From contig NC_062223.1 of the NCBI RefSeq assembly GCF_902686445.1, positions 61,253,498 through 61,317,497 of the forward strand: DNA of 64,000 bases. The letters run 5' to 3'. This stretch comes from Sciurus carolinensis. Taxonomy: Eukaryota; Chordata; Mammalia; Rodentia; Sciuridae. Made by a program: the position numbers and the translations under genes. How positions within the stretch are numbered: the stretch's first letter is position 1; every line of letters begins with the position of its first letter. The notes under the pieces were generated by a model. That model was not told where the DNA came from and did not search any database. It saw only the letters and a list, made by a program, of their open reading frames with translations. This document shows positions 12,049-23,639 of this stretch, piece after piece.

Positions 12049-12187
12049 GGAATATTACTCAGCCATAAAGAATAATAAAATTATGGCATTTGCAGGCAAA
12101 TGGTTGAAATTGGAGAATATCATGCCAAGTGAGATAAGCCAATCTCAAATAACCAAAAGACGAATGATCTTGCTGATAAGCGGATGA
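8316..12187 (+). pseudogene. ORF2: L1 ORF2 pseudogene (endonuclease/reverse transcriptase)
   Basis: It starts at the ATG that corresponds to the ORF2 start of the young element. Visible remnants are the N-terminal endonuclease region (8316-9000), the reverse-transcriptase active-site motif Y-A-D-D at 10409-10420, and the C-terminal cysteine motif (C-x3-C-like, then H-C and C) at about 11686-11739 inside an open segment of 124 codons. Other open segments are 11068-11556 (162 codons) and 10051-10239. Frameshifts and stops are scattered throughout, beginning near 8360. The product in life would nick target DNA and reverse-transcribe the L1 RNA; this copy cannot. Confidence 0.94.
11969..12046 (+). 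repeat. (TA)20(CA)19 microsatellite inside L1 ORF2
   Basis: TA units span 11969-12008 and CA units 12009-12046. The flanks ('aaactatga' and 'atggaatattactcagcc') are the L1 sequence that normally surrounds a short native 'tatatatacaca', so the repeat grew from that seed. Confidence 0.97.
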
Positions 12188-12400
12188 TGACACATAATGG
12201 GGGATGGGAGGGTGGCAAGAATGGAGGGAGGAAGGACTGAATAGAGGGATAAGAGGACTGGGAGGGGTAGGGGGAAGAAAAAAAATAACAGAATGAATCA
12301 AAAACTATTACCCTGTATGATTACACATGTGTTATGCCTCTACTTCATGTACAGAGAAACAAGATGTATCCCATTTATTTACAATAAAAATGAATTATAA
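12188..12400 (+). other. 3' UTR and A-rich tail of the older L1
   Basis: The region holds closely spaced G runs (about 12199-12213 and 12259-12274), the purine-rich tract typical of L1 3' UTRs and able in principle to form G-quadruplexes. It ends 'acaataaaaatgaattata' before the duplication, so AATAAA lies within 20 bases of the insertion end. Confidence 0.85.
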
Positions 12401-12413
12401 AAAAGGGCCTAGG
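12401..12413. repeat. Right target-site duplication of L1
   Basis: Exact copy of 6047-6059 (aaaagggcctagg). It confirms that the insertion is complete. Confidence 0.93.
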
Positions 12414-14290
12414 AATCTTAAACAGTGTTTAGCCTTGCTTTTAGATTAAACCCAAGAAAACTTGAACCATTTGTGTATTATGGATCATTCCTGGGCACAA
12501 CCAAGGGGGTGGGCAGATGCATCTAGGAATGGTTGTGTGTGATTGCAAAGACTGGGTTTGAAGAGCCACCACCTACAGGATTCAGTGAGGACCTGGGTCT
12601 GTGAGGCCCTGTGGGAGTGAAGTCATACAGGGTTCACCCTCCCTCAGAGGATCATATTGACCTATGTCAGAGATGGAGATAAACCAGATATTGTTCCAGA
12701 TGTGCCAGCAGTGCCAGCATAAGGGAAGTGGGCCAGTGTTTCACAAAGGCACCGTGATAAGGAGAAGTGTTGCCAGCAAGGATGGGGACTGACTAGCAGA
12801 CAGCAGAGCTCTTGTTCAGAAGCAGAGTCCTGTGTACCCCTTTTTGACTGTACACACCATCACAGTGCTGGGACAGTTGAAGGATGGACTGACTGTTCAC
12901 TGTGTGATGTTGGATAAGTTATCAATCCAGAAGCTAGATGCTTTAGACTATTAGAGTTTGGAGAAATGAAAGACTTGACAAGATCCTATCTTGAAAGTTG
13001 TAAAAAAATTTATAGTGATAGGTCCGTATGGGAGAGTTGAGGCCAAGACAGAAGGTTTTCCTGAGCTAAAACGGTCGAGAGTGGCAGAGCATTTCCTACC
13101 CAAATCTCTTCACTCCCAGTTCAGTGTTCTTGCTGTGGAACCAGCAAAATCTCACTGCAAAATCTTAACATTCTAGAAATTCCCAGAGTACAACTCTGTC
13201 TTCCTCTTTTCCTCCCCACAGTTTCAGAAATTTCTTCTTTGCTTCTTTTCCTGCTTTCCATTTTTTCTTCTGTTGCATCTGATTCACACAGGCTACTCTG
13301 GATCTGGGCAGGTATATAGATGAAAAGGTAAAACATGTCTCATGGGAATTTAGAGCATTCCATAGGGCAGAGTTGGAGCAATGGCATCAGAGATGCCAAA
13401 TTAATAAGATGTACTCATTTTCTTTATCTAATGCCATTGCTCAAATCTGACCCCATAGTCTTCCTAAGTCACCAGGGCCAATTCTTGGTTCAATAGCAAT
13501 TTTGTTTCCACAGTTCATACTCCTCCTTATCAGACACGGGAGGCCGTGTACATGGTGTTAGAAAGGTGTGAATACTGTGAAAATCATTTAACCTCTCTTA
13601 GCCTAATTCTATTATCTATAACATGAATGTACCTATAACCAAATTAAGCAATAGCAGTGTAATATTTTTCCTTTTACAAAGCCAGATGTACAGCAGATTT
13701 TTAAACAATCCTTTGTTTTTTTCTCCTTTTTTAGGATCATTCCTATTGAAGAGAAATGCTGGAACATGAAGAATTGAGGAACCAGGAGCACTGACTGGGT
13801 TCTTGCCAGCCCACCTGGGTGCTTGGCAAATGTCTCAACACTTGAAACAGCTAATTCTGAATGTCAGATACTATGATAAAGAAACGTGGGAGGAAAAACT
13901 ATTGACCTATTTCCTGGAGAAAGGAAAATATTCTGCCAAAACCAAGCTGTTTCCAGAGAGTGGGTTGGTTTTGATAAATAATTAACTTGGGTGGATTTCA
14001 TTGTGTCTGGAGGAGTAATTACAACAGCATGTTCACGCCCCTGGAGTTCTGTTGTCACATTTTCCACGATAAAATCTCCTTTGAAAAAATGTACTCAGCA
14101 ACTTGGCTATAAAATAGCACTCTGGTCTGAAGAATGCCATGAAAACTTTCAGAGTTTATGGGCAGTGCTTTTAATCAGATCAAAAGATGTTCTATTATTT
14201 CCAACTGGCCTCAATTAAACCAAGGTAAATGAAATTGTATTGCCTTGGGAGGCATTTCAAGGCCACCAAAGAAGAACAACCCTTCTGTTG
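12414..14290. other. Unassigned sequence
   Basis: About 1.9 kb with no repeat family or exon recognised. The frames here are at most 75 codons, show no motif and are not convincing. Confidence 0.45.
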
Positions 14291-14304
14291 TCCAACTGAG
14301 AGTA

Positions 14305-14400
14305 TTGATCCACTCAACAGTTACTGAGCATCTTGTCACTTACCAAATGTCTTCCTCCAAGCCAGGTGCTGAGTTGGGATGTGGCTATGGCAAGAACTAT
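14305..14400 (-). repeat. Possible L2 3'-end fragment, antisense
   Basis: 'actcaacagttactgagcat', 'ccaagccaggtgctgagttg' and 'ggatgtggctatggcaag' fit the antisense L2 3' end. It is short and weak. Confidence 0.35.
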
Positions 14401-14739
14401 AACTAAGAAGATAAGATGGTACATTATGATATAGTAGAAAAAGTGTGGACCTCAGGAGATGGATTCAAATGTAAACTCTTCTAATAATAAAATCTAAGGG
14501 CGTCTCAGTTCCATTTCTATGATGGGAAGTATTTGGATTAGTGGGCAAATAGATGCAGATTTTTAGACCAACTCTGTTGGCTGTATTGAGTGGCATTCTG
14601 AGGTTATGCCCATGCTAGGTGGGAAAGAGCATCGTGCAAGAACAAAGACTGCTTAAATTCTTCTGCATGAGACTAAGAGAAATAGGGATGGGAAGGAGAA
14701 GGGAAAGAGAGAAACACAAGCAAAAGCAAAAGGTAATTA

Positions 14740-15125
14740 GGCAGAAACAATGTTGTTTTCCTTCTGGGGTTCTTATAACTACAGTTTCCCTGCTTCCTCT
14801 ACACTTGGGTAAAAACACATGACTAAATTCTAGTCAGCAGAGTGTGGACAGAAATAATGGTTGCCACTTCTTGACTTGGACCCTGAAACATCCTACATGA
14901 TTCTCCATACTCAATTCCTCATATTTCTCTCTCTTTCATTTGGATGCACACTATCCAGAGGAGAATTCTGAGATGTAACCACTACTGAGAGAGATGAATT
15001 CCTGGAATATTGCACTAGACTTCCCTTTAATTACCTGATTGGACTATGATATGGATAAGAAATAATTTTTTTTAAGCCACAGATTTTGGGATTGTTTGTT
15101 AGATATTTTTCCTGGAAGACTGTGG
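14740..15125 (+). repeat. MLT1-like MaLR LTR, sense
   Basis: In order: 'acacttgggtaaaaacacatgact' region, 'ctagtcagcagagtgtggac', 'catgattctccatactc', 'ggatgcacactatc', then the LTR 3' motif 'ttttaagccacagattttg' and 'ggattgtttgttag'. A solitary, old ERVL-MaLR LTR. Confidence 0.6.
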
Positions 15126-15387
15126 GAAATTATATGGGGAGTGACCATAGGACATGCCTAGTGGTAAATTGATAAAGGTGATTTTTGATGTGGTCAAGTC
15201 GAATATCTAATTTGAAGACATAAACCTTCCCTTGATGGAAATCTTCCTTCATCTCAACCTCCTCCCTAATCAAAACTTCTTTGTGAGAATCCCAGATTTC
15301 AGTGAAATATCAGAAAAAGAATTAATGTAGTATCTGGGCTGATTCAGAAAAGAGGTAGTACTCCAAAAGTAGGAGCACCAAAGTATC

Positions 15388-15872
15388 TGTTATAGTTTGG
15401 ATCTGGAATACCCGCCCAAAGGCTTATGCGTTGAAGGCTTGGTCCTTAGTGCAGCAGTATTCAGAGGTGAGGCTTTTGGGATGTGATTGGATTATGAGGG
15501 CTTTGGTCTCATCAATGGATTAATTCACTGATGGGTTCACAATTGAATGGACTTCTGGGAGATGGTGGAAATTAGGACATGGGACCTAGTTGGAGGAAGT
15601 AGGTCATTGGGGGTATTCCCTGGGAGTGGTATACTTTATCCCTGACCCCCTCCTCACTCTCTCTCTCTGCATCTCCTGTGTGCTGTGATGTGAGCCACTT
15701 TGTTCTGCCCCATGCTCCCTGCCATAGTGTTCCACCTCACCCTGGCTCCCAAAGCAATGGAGCTGGGTGACCAGGTACTGAAATCTCTGAAACCATGAGC
15801 CAAAGTCAGTCTTTCCTCTGATAAGTTGTTTATCTCAGGTATTTTGTCACAGTGACAAAAAGTTGACTGACA
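15388..15872 (+). repeat. MaLR-type solitary LTR, sense
   Basis: It begins 'tgttatagtttggatctgg' and ends '..gttgactgaca', the terminal motifs of a rodent MaLR LTR. Inside are 'gattggattatgagggcttt', 'ggattaattcactgatggg', a CT-rich block (15655-15670) and 'gaaaccatgagcc'. A related LTR lies antisense at 46439-46860. No matching 5-bp duplication is seen. Confidence 0.75.
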
Positions 15873-16830
15873 AAAAAACACTAAGTCTCCTGGGATTTTG
15901 TAATAGATTCATACAAGACATGAAATGAGATTTTGACTCATTTTTGTCTAGACAGTAAGAGGCAAGAGAGACTCCATCTGACCTTGGGATTACCAAGACT
16001 TAAGGTCTTAAAACAAACTAGTAATCTAGCTATCACTGAAGCATAGGCCTCTGTCAGGGCCCTTCCTGAGAGTCAGCATGGCTCCCATTTTGCCACCTTC
16101 CTCTCTGCCTGTCTCTGCTTTTTCAAGACCACTTAGACCACAAGAATGTGCTCTAGGGAATCCTGTCTACCAAGAAATGCAAAGTCCCTGCATCCTTAGT
16201 GATGGAGTTAGAGTTTGACTCCAGACTTTGGATAAGTGAAATAAGATGAGGTATTTGTGGAGCAAATCAGCCTATTCCTCATCTTCAGGAATGGAGCTGC
16301 TTATGAAATAGGATTGAATTCTATGAAATTCCTGGGACAGATACTTGTCTATTTTCTTGAACTACATTTAGATGAAAGGTTGGACTGGCTGTGATTAGCT
16401 ACCAACGAATCAGTGCCAATGGACAGTGGAATGATTTCCACTGGATCAAGTTTCACCACAACTCTCAAAGAATACATATTTTTAGATGTGAATTTCAGAA
16501 AAGTGTTCCCTTTTTGCTATGATTTTGGGAGTCTTGCCAGGTGGATGTGTTAACTTTCCAGGCCAGTGGCTGAAATCTGAACCATTGTTTTCCTTTGAGA
16601 TTGTTGGTCAGATCTTAAAGTCTCAGAGCTGGGGATTTCAGATGTATCTCCTTTGCTGTTCACAGTTTTTGCACTCTAAGATCCAGGATGATTTAGTTAC
16701 AGATTAGAACTCTACACCTTCTTGCCCCTTCATTCCCTAGCAGGTAGCCCCTAAAGCCAAGGATGATGGCAATTCTCAGAAATCCAGGGTTAGAATTTTC
16801 TGTTTTATGAATTTCTAGCACTGGGAGGGT
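15873..16830. other. Unassigned sequence
   Basis: No gene or repeat family recognised. Confidence 0.4.
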
Positions 16831-16834
16831 ACTG

Positions 16835-16935
16835 AAAGGCTGCCTGATTCAATCTAATTGCTTGTACTACAAAATAATGCCCTGAGAGGTGAAGCAATAC
16901 GAAGGAGGTTATACAGTGAGCATAGGTCATAAACA
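16835..16935 (-). repeat. MIR fragment, antisense
   Basis: 'ccctgagaggtgaagcaata' and 'ggttatacagtgagcatagg' fit the antisense MIR core. Weak. Confidence 0.4.
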
Positions 16936-17603
16936 GAAAGTGAAAAATGATAGGATATTTTTGATACACTGTAATTTTATTGAAGTATGCTGTAAAAGAG
17001 TACAGGTGGAAGTAAAGAATAAAAATAAAGGTTTTGATATTAGAATATGAAAAAGAAATCAATGAAAGACATCCTGAAAAGGTAATTCATAAGACTTTCT
17101 TCTCCAATAATAGAGAATGAAAAACATTGAAGAAAATACAGCAAAGACTAACTGAAACTAGGGAAGTGTTCCAATATCATACTCTGGGTGTGGAGAAAGT
17201 GGTTTTCAGATTCACAGCAATTTGGACAATACTGAAAGAAGATGCCCAGTATGAATGCCTGACTCTCCTTAGCAACATCAAAACAGGGGAGGAGGAAAGG
17301 GGAGGAAGAACTGAACTCTGTATTCCAGATTTGGAGGCATTGTGATTAAGATGCAGATTTTTCCAGGGAACCACTTCCTGTGAAGAACCTTTTCCCTATG
17401 TTGATAAAGATATATTATAAAGTCTGTGCTGGAAGTGCTGCCAATATTTCCTTTGACCTTTGACAGTACAGATGGTATGAGAGGCATTGAGGGGTAATTT
17501 CTTAAGATGCTCTGTTTGGGCTAATCTAGCAGCAGCAAACAGGCTTAGTGGGCTGTGGAAATCAGTGCATGGCTAAACCAAGTTAAAAGCATGTGAAAGA
17601 TGA
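16936..17603. other. Unassigned sequence
   Basis: No gene or repeat family recognised. Confidence 0.4.
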
Positions 17604-17840
17604 GGACAGCATCATTTTTTTTTTTTTTTAATGCAAGAAAGGACTTTATTCAGGTAGCCATCATGGGAATGAACAGCGACCAACATCCTAAGCCCCATTT
17701 TATGGGCTACCAACAAGAGCTTTGAGGTTACACAGGGAAGGAACTAGGTTTGGGGGCTTGCATAGCTGATAATCTTGGTCAGACCATGGTCTAGTTGATC
17801 ATTATCTCAGTATTACTAATCCTATAAAAGGGACAGCATC
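17604..17840 (-). mobile_element. Retroposed transcript end with target-site duplications
   Basis: Direct repeats of ggacagcatc (17604-17613 and 17831-17840) flank a 217-bp insert that begins with 15 T (17615-17629). Read on the minus strand, AATAAA (17645-17650 in + coordinates) lies about 16 bases before the poly(A). This is the hallmark of an LTR-less retroposed RNA inserted by L1 machinery. The source RNA is not recognised. The 3' end ('aataaagtcctttcttgc') resembles the end of some retroviral LTR transcripts, so the source could be an ERV-terminated RNA or a host mRNA 3' UTR. Confidence 0.82.
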
Positions 17841-18300
17841 TTTTATAGCCAGTCACCTTAACAGAGGAGCAAGCCCAAATGCAAAGCTCAGTCCTATTCC
17901 TCCATGAGACAGGACAACTGAGTCACCAGTATAGTGGTGCTATCCTCAGTTATTTCCAAAACTTAGAGAAAAAAGAGTAAAGACTAAATTCTCTAACTAT
18001 GGTTACACAAAACCCCAGCTTTGTCCACACCCTTTGGGCACTTAAGTGACTAGAGAGAGAAACAGTCAAATGTTCCAATTCATATTCCAAGGAAAAGATT
18101 CAGTGCTCAGAGCAAAAGGGAATCCATACCAACTTGGTAGAGGAGGGACTTCAGATAAAATGGATCTGTTCAAAGACAAGCAAAATGAAGTCCCTGCAAA
18201 TGGGAGACCACAATAAGAACTAGCAATAATAAGTAAATGGAACCTGACTTGTGGAATACAAATAGAGCAAATTTTGAAAGAAGGTATAGTTGACAAAATG
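17841..18300. other. Unassigned sequence
   Basis: No gene or repeat family recognised. Confidence 0.4.
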
Positions 18301-18305
18301 GAAAA

Positions 18306-18359
18306 AACTAATTCACATCCTCAAGTTAATTTTAGTGGAAACTAATTCACATCCTCAAG
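18306..18359. repeat. Local direct repeat, 20 bp
   Basis: aactaattcacatcctcaag occurs at 18306-18325 and again at 18340-18359, an offset of 34 bp. It looks like a small tandem duplication. Confidence 0.9.
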
Positions 18360-19420
18360 GAAAGTATAGGGTTTATGGCAAAGAAGATGCATTGATAATT
18401 ATGCAGTTGATTAAAAGAAAGTCGGTAGAAGGAAATGAATTAAAGTAAGAACAATATGCTCAAAATTTAAAAATAAAACATTAACTTTTAAAGACCAAAA
18501 TTAATACTGGAAAATATTGCCAATGGTATAGAGATAGGATTGAGAAAATAAGATGAAAAACAAGTGGGAAATGAAAGTAAACACAAATGTGATAATATGA
18601 TCAGGAAAACACAGTATATGAAGAAAAGAAGCACTGCAAGTGGAATAGAAATGTATTATAAAACCTAAGAGAAGAAAACTTTTCAGAGTAAAGGCATAAC
18701 CAGCATTCTAACTTAAAGAGTTCCCACTATTTCAGGAAACTTAACAGAGAACAGAAAAACATCAACTATATCCTGATGAAGGTATTATATTTCAAAGAAA
18801 ATGGAAAAACATCATTTAAACTTTAAGAGTTACATCACCTAAAGAGAAAAATAAGTCAGGTTGACCTCAGTATGCCAGGAAAAAAGCAAACCTGAAAAGA
18901 AAACAGGAATTCTGTGAACTGTTAAGTTACCACCAATGTTTAAAAACAACAGAAAGTTATTCTTAAATGTAAAAGGTCTTTGGAAATGTTTTGTCCATGT
19001 GCTGTTCCTGAAAAATCTACTTATTGATGTAGCTCAGACAGCTGGAAGATTTTTAAGAACAGCAGAAGTAAAAGAGCTCAAGAATGGGCAAATGAGTATG
19101 AAAAGGCTGAATTGAGCATTAAATGTGAGAAACATATAATTATACCTAAAGAACTATAGTAATTATAGTTAAAATTGTTTGTAAATGTTATATCTTTTTA
19201 AAGAAAAAGGGTAATATCAAAATAAAAAAGCAATAATAAAATCTCTGAGAAAAAAACTTGTAAGAGATTGGAGGAAAAAAATCCCAGTGTATCCATTTTA
19301 CCATTGGAGAAGGATAGAATTGATGACTGTCAATAGGTTTGGTTTTCAAAAATACAATCTCATTTATAAATTTTTATATAAAAATCCATTGAAATGAAAT
19401 ATTAGCAATTCAAATAGCAG
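18360..19420 (+). repeat. A-rich region, possible degraded L1
   Basis: Strong A excess on the + strand and no open frame; the style is like old L1 ORF2. No diagnostic motif was found, so this is a weak inference. Confidence 0.28.
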
Positions 19421-19424
19421 ATTT

Positions 19425-19545
19425 ATATACCAGTATGAACTTCTTTTATATTCCAGGTTCTTTGTATATAACAGTAAATATAACAGACAAAATTCCTGTC
19501 TCTCATAAAGTTTACCTTCTAAACTATGATCAAGAAAGTAAACAG
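19425..19545 (-). repeat. L2 3'-end fragment, antisense
   Basis: 'acagtaaatataacagaca', 'aaattcctgtctctcataaag' and 'tttaccttctaaac' match the antisense L2 3' end in order. Confidence 0.55.
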
Positions 19546-19802
19546 ATTAAGTCTATGGCATGTACTAATATAATTCAGAATCTTAGCAAGATGAAAGTGA
19601 AAAAACATATTCTCTTGATAGGTAATTGAAAGCCTGACAAAATCTGGGATTCCATTCATGATTATAAAATGTCCACAACAGCATCCTTAGTACAGTAGGA
19701 CAAAAAGGGGATTTCCGTTTCTGACATGCATATACTAAAACATGTTCATTGTGAATTGCTAGAAGCATCCTGATTAAAGGCAAAAACAAAGATAGCTACT
19801 GT

Positions 19803-20280
19803 GGTCGGCAGAACATTGAACACCCAAAGATACCTCCATACAAATGTTCACAACTTTTGAATATGTGAGGTGACAGGCAAAGGAAAATTGAGTTTTGGCA
19901 CAGAGTTAAAATTATCTTCTGACCTTAGAAAGGGAGTTGTCCTGGATTATTCAGGTGGATCCAATGTCATCACAATAGTCTTAAAAGTGGAAGAGGTGGA
20001 TATGCAGAAGAGGTGTCTACAGAAGGACAGAAAGAGATGCAGTGTTGCTGGTTTTGAAGATGGCACCAGGGGCTTTAGGTTGAAGAACACGAATAGTATC
20101 TAGAAATTGGTAAGGTCAAGGACATATCTTCTCTGAAGCTTCCCAGAAAGAAATACAGCTCTGCTGGCAATCTGTCTTATCTTGGTGAGACCTATTTTTG
20201 GATTTGTAACTTCCAGATCTATAAGATTGTACATATGTATTGTTTAATCCTCTAAAGTTGTAGTAGATGGCATGGCAGCC
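19803..20280 (+). repeat. MLT1-type MaLR LTR, sense
   Basis: MLT1 motifs occur in order: 'caaaggaaaattgagttttg', 'gtcctggattattcaggtgg', 'atccaatgtcatcacaatag', 'ttgctggttttgaagatgg', 'tctagaaattggtaag', 'gagacctatttttggattt' and a degraded 3' end. A solitary old LTR, relatively complete. Confidence 0.77.
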
Positions 20281-20295
20281 ATAGAAAACCACTGT

Positions 20296-20354
20296 TTTCA
20301 ACAATAAAGAATATATATTGTTGAAATAAATATATTTCAACAATAAAGAATATA
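20296..20354. repeat. Small direct and inverted repeat cluster
   Basis: tttcaacaataaagaatata occurs at 20296-20315 and 20335-20354. Between the copies lies 'ttgttgaaat', the inverse of 'atttcaacaa' in the second copy, so the AT-rich stretch can fold back. It lies just past the LTR end. Confidence 0.85.
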
Positions 20355-20689
20355 ATGTGATAAAGTAGCCATTTAATGGAGGCATAATTTTATAAGATGC
20401 ATAGAGTAAATCTATCAAGAAATATGCAAGGTATATTGAAGAAAATACACAATACTATGGAAGCAAAATAAGAAAAAGCGAAGATATTTCCTTGTTCTAA
20501 TATTAACAGTCTTATTATAAAGTATCTCTTAAAATTGAATTTAATAAAACTTTCCCAAATATATCCACTGTCTTAGTAATGGAAATGTATAAAAATTCCT
20601 CTGAATTAATCTCTGAGAGTAAATTTGCAAGATTAACTAGAAAGAAAACTACCGTACAAAAGATTTTTTAAGAACTATAAAGCTATATT

Positions 20690-21650
20690 AATTTTAAGAG
20701 TGTGGGATTACTGTACAGCTGGAAAGAGTACAATTAACTAAAATCGATCAGTTCAGAAGTAGATTCCAATAAATGTGGGAAAGTATTATATAATAAAATG
20801 GTATTTCAGATCAGTATAGGAAATCACTAGGATTTTCCAGGACAGACTGATTAACAAATATTGTTAAAATAATTGGTCATTTGGGAAAACAATGAAGATG
20901 AATTGATATTTTATGTTTTATATAAAAATTAATTTCAGACAGCTCATATCTTGAAATGTAAAAATTAGTCATGAATATTAAAAATGGTGAACATTATTTT
21001 CTCAGGCATAAGGAGGCGGTGCCACAAAACTCATAAATAATAAAGGAAGAGATTGACCCTGTTAAACATTTCTGTATAGAGAAAAATATATAAAGTCAAA
21101 ATTTCAGAAACAAATTGTGAAACATTATCAAGTAAGTACCAAAGAATCCAATAGTAAGTTGGATTAAAATTACAGGCAGCCATTGAGGAAAAAATAATAC
21201 AAATACCCAAGAACATCTGAAGAGATAATTCAACTTAAGCTTCAATAAAATAGGCATATGTAATCTGATTGTACCATATCATATTGGTAAGGAGGGAAAA
21301 TAGCGATAACATCTGGAGTTGGCAAGGATGTGGGGAAGTGGGAGCATTCAAGCAACAGTGGGTAGGTATGAATGTACAATGTTCCTGTACATTCCTGTAA
21401 ATGTCCTGTAAATGTACAGGACATGTACATTTAGAAGGTACATGTCCTGTAATCCCACTAATACAAATGTATGCTGTCAGGATAACTGGAAAAAGAATTC
21501 AAATATGTAGCCATGGTTATTGAAGACTTGTGCCTAATAGTGAAAGAGAGGAAACAATCTCTACAAAGGAGTACGAAATTAAATGGTGGTACGTCTATAT
21601 AAGGTGTAGAGATGAAATTAATTATATTGATTTATATCTGTTTAATAGTT
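20690..21650 (+). repeat. Ancient L1 fragment (ORF2)
   Basis: Fragments run in the order of L1 ORF2: 'gatcagttcagaagtagatt', 'tggtcatttgggaaaacaat', 'aattaatttcagacagc', 'ggcaaggatgtggggaagtg', 'gtgcctaatagtgaaagag', and 'ggtggtacgtctatata'. Frames are fully degraded. A small repeat expansion (21379-21451) interrupts it. L1M age. Confidence 0.65.
21379..21451. repeat. Short tandem and inverted repeats around 'tcctgta'
   Basis: atgtcctgta occurs at 21401-21410 and 21442-21451. Its exact inverse tacaggacat lies at 21415-21424, giving a 10-bp stem with a 4-base loop. Further 'cctgta' copies precede it at 21384 and 21394. Confidence 0.85.
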
Positions 21651-21651
21651 T

Positions 21652-22235
21652 CTGAAATTTCTTTAAAATCCATCTTAGCCTTTAAAACATAAATATCTAT
21701 ATATTGTTGAGTGAGGAATAGGAACTGACATTGAGGGGTCTGGAAAAATACTTATCAAAATCTTGATGGTGGAGGTTTTGTTGTTTTTCAAATTGTTGTC
21801 TTTTGTATACTTCTGTATAATGCTGGATTACTTTCTGCAATTATCTTTGCAGACAAACCTCAGGTTTAGTAAAGTTCATGAATATTTAAAAAAGCAGAGA
21901 ATTAAACACCTCATTGCAAAGTGATGATTCTGTTAGAATCATTTTGTGAACAAAACATTTCATTTACTTACAGATATCTTAACCAGAAAAATGTTTAATT
22001 TTCTGCAAAAGATTTCCTGTTATGTAAAAATTCTAAAGTAGAAACAATTGTTTCAAGTTATGAATTGTACAAGGAATTATACTTTGGGCTGGTAAAACTA
22101 TTACATGATTTAGAGTCATCTCCTGCCCCTGTAAATATTTCCATTGATGCCATGGTAGAGAGATGACTCTGTTGTTCCTGATGTGGCCACAAAGTTGGCT
22201 AGTAGATTTAATGATGGAATACAAGGAACCATAGT
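21652..22235. other. Unassigned AT-rich sequence
   Basis: No gene or repeat family recognised. Confidence 0.4.
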
Positions 22236-22239
22236 ATTA

Positions 22240-22345
22240 CTGAGGTGAAACAAAACTTATTTCCGTTGACTTCACTTTACAGCTACAGAAAATCATGCTC
22301 CAAAGTTAAGTGACTTGATCAGATTCAAACAGTGAGTCAATGAGA
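22240..22345 (-). repeat. MIR fragment, antisense
   Basis: 'actttacagctacagaaaat', 'aagttaagtgacttgatcag' and 'attcaaacagtgagtcaatg' match the antisense MIR core. Confidence 0.5.
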
Positions 22346-23639
22346 GCCTTGAGACTTGTCTTGCATCTATGATTTACAAGTTATTTTCTTTATGTGTCTC
22401 TCCTAGAGTGTTTATGGAGTTGCTTACAAGACGAGACTTCATGGGTAGGGAGGTGTCCATGCAGATGGGATGCAACCAGCATCGCTCTGCCTTAGTCTGT
22501 TTGATGTATTGGGTTTTTAGCCATGTTTGAAAATCAGTCTACTACATCACTTAGCAGTTTGCCCAATGAATATAAAATAACCACTCTGGTGATCTAGCCC
22601 AGAGCACTTTCAGACAGAGACTTATAATTTTTCCATAGTGTGAGTTCCTCAGAATCTACTCTAAGGTCTTCGACTGTTTGGCCAGAGCCAACTGATTAAA
22701 TATTCTTTTTCTTATTCTTTTCTGATTATTTGGGAAAGTCTATCTCCAGATATAATATTACTTAAAGACCTTTAGAAAGTATACCTTGTGGATGTACGTG
22801 AGTCATATCTGAGTAAATGACTCTAGCACAGGTTGCTGAAAGACAAATTAATGCAGAAGACAGAAGTCCAGAATTACTTTTCTGGCTCACATTTTTGTTG
22901 AAGTCATGTATGAAGTCACACATATCATGCTGTTCAATTTGTCAATAACTTTAAGCTGAAAATGTCATGGAATACCATGGTTGAGCAAGAAGCAGGAACT
23001 TAAAGGATTTAAACAGTACAATAAACATGAACTACTCATTAACATTGTCCCAAAATGCTTCTTTTAAAGTAGTGAAGTCCACATACTAGAAGTGTTAAAT
23101 TGGGGGCTATTTATCCTTTGTAGGGGAAGCAAGAGAGATTCTGAGACCTCTGTTATCTTCCCTAACTGGGCAATTCTAATTCAGTATGCACAGTTCTCTT
23201 TAAGAAGCTGGATCAGTGAATTCTTTCTTAATATCAGATGTTTTTACATGTTGCTCAATAAGGAACCAATAGGAAGAGTGTCCTTCAGATACTGTAACCA
23301 AAGACATTGGATTGATCAAAAGAAGACTTTAAGGGATTTGATAAAGAAGCTACCAGTAGAGTTATGGAGCAAGGTTGGAAGAGAAATAGGACAGGTCTTC
23401 TGCAAAGTCAGAGGAGAGTCAGAAAGAGGCATGTTGTGGGGGTTGTGGCAATCAGAGGGGCTCACCATCTCCACTCTACTCAGGAAGGGCATCTCCAGGC
23501 TCTTGAAAATGCCCCTGAGAAAGGGTCATCATTTCCAGTGTGCATGTCAGTGAAGATAAAGGTGAAGGAAGCATAATTTACAGTCTTTAAGCCTTAGTTG
23601 TATACTAAGTAACATACTAAGTACAGTTGAAAATCACCT
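22346..23639. other. Unassigned sequence
   Basis: No repeat family recognised. A 153-codon + frame (23092-23553) exists but shows no motif and has no supporting context. Confidence 0.4.

Larger units (their letters stand above)
6060..12400 (+). mobile_element. Full-length, inactivated LINE-1
   Basis: The 6.34-kb insertion carries all L1 parts in order: a GC-richer 5' UTR (6060-7227), degenerate ORF1 (7228-8259), a short spacer with a long A run, degenerate ORF2 (8316 to about 12187) and a 3' UTR with a purine/G-rich tract (about 12199-12286), ending in an A-rich tail. Perfect 13-bp target-site duplications flank it, so both ends are original. Many stops and frameshifts break both ORFs. Comparison with the young L1 at 60774 shows high similarity from about 6440 onward, but the first ~370 bases (6060-6430) have no counterpart there. 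It is dead for autonomous movement. Confidence 0.97.

Noticed and set aside
23092..23553. A 153-codon + frame.
   Set aside because: No domain, no composition unlike its surroundings and no splice context.
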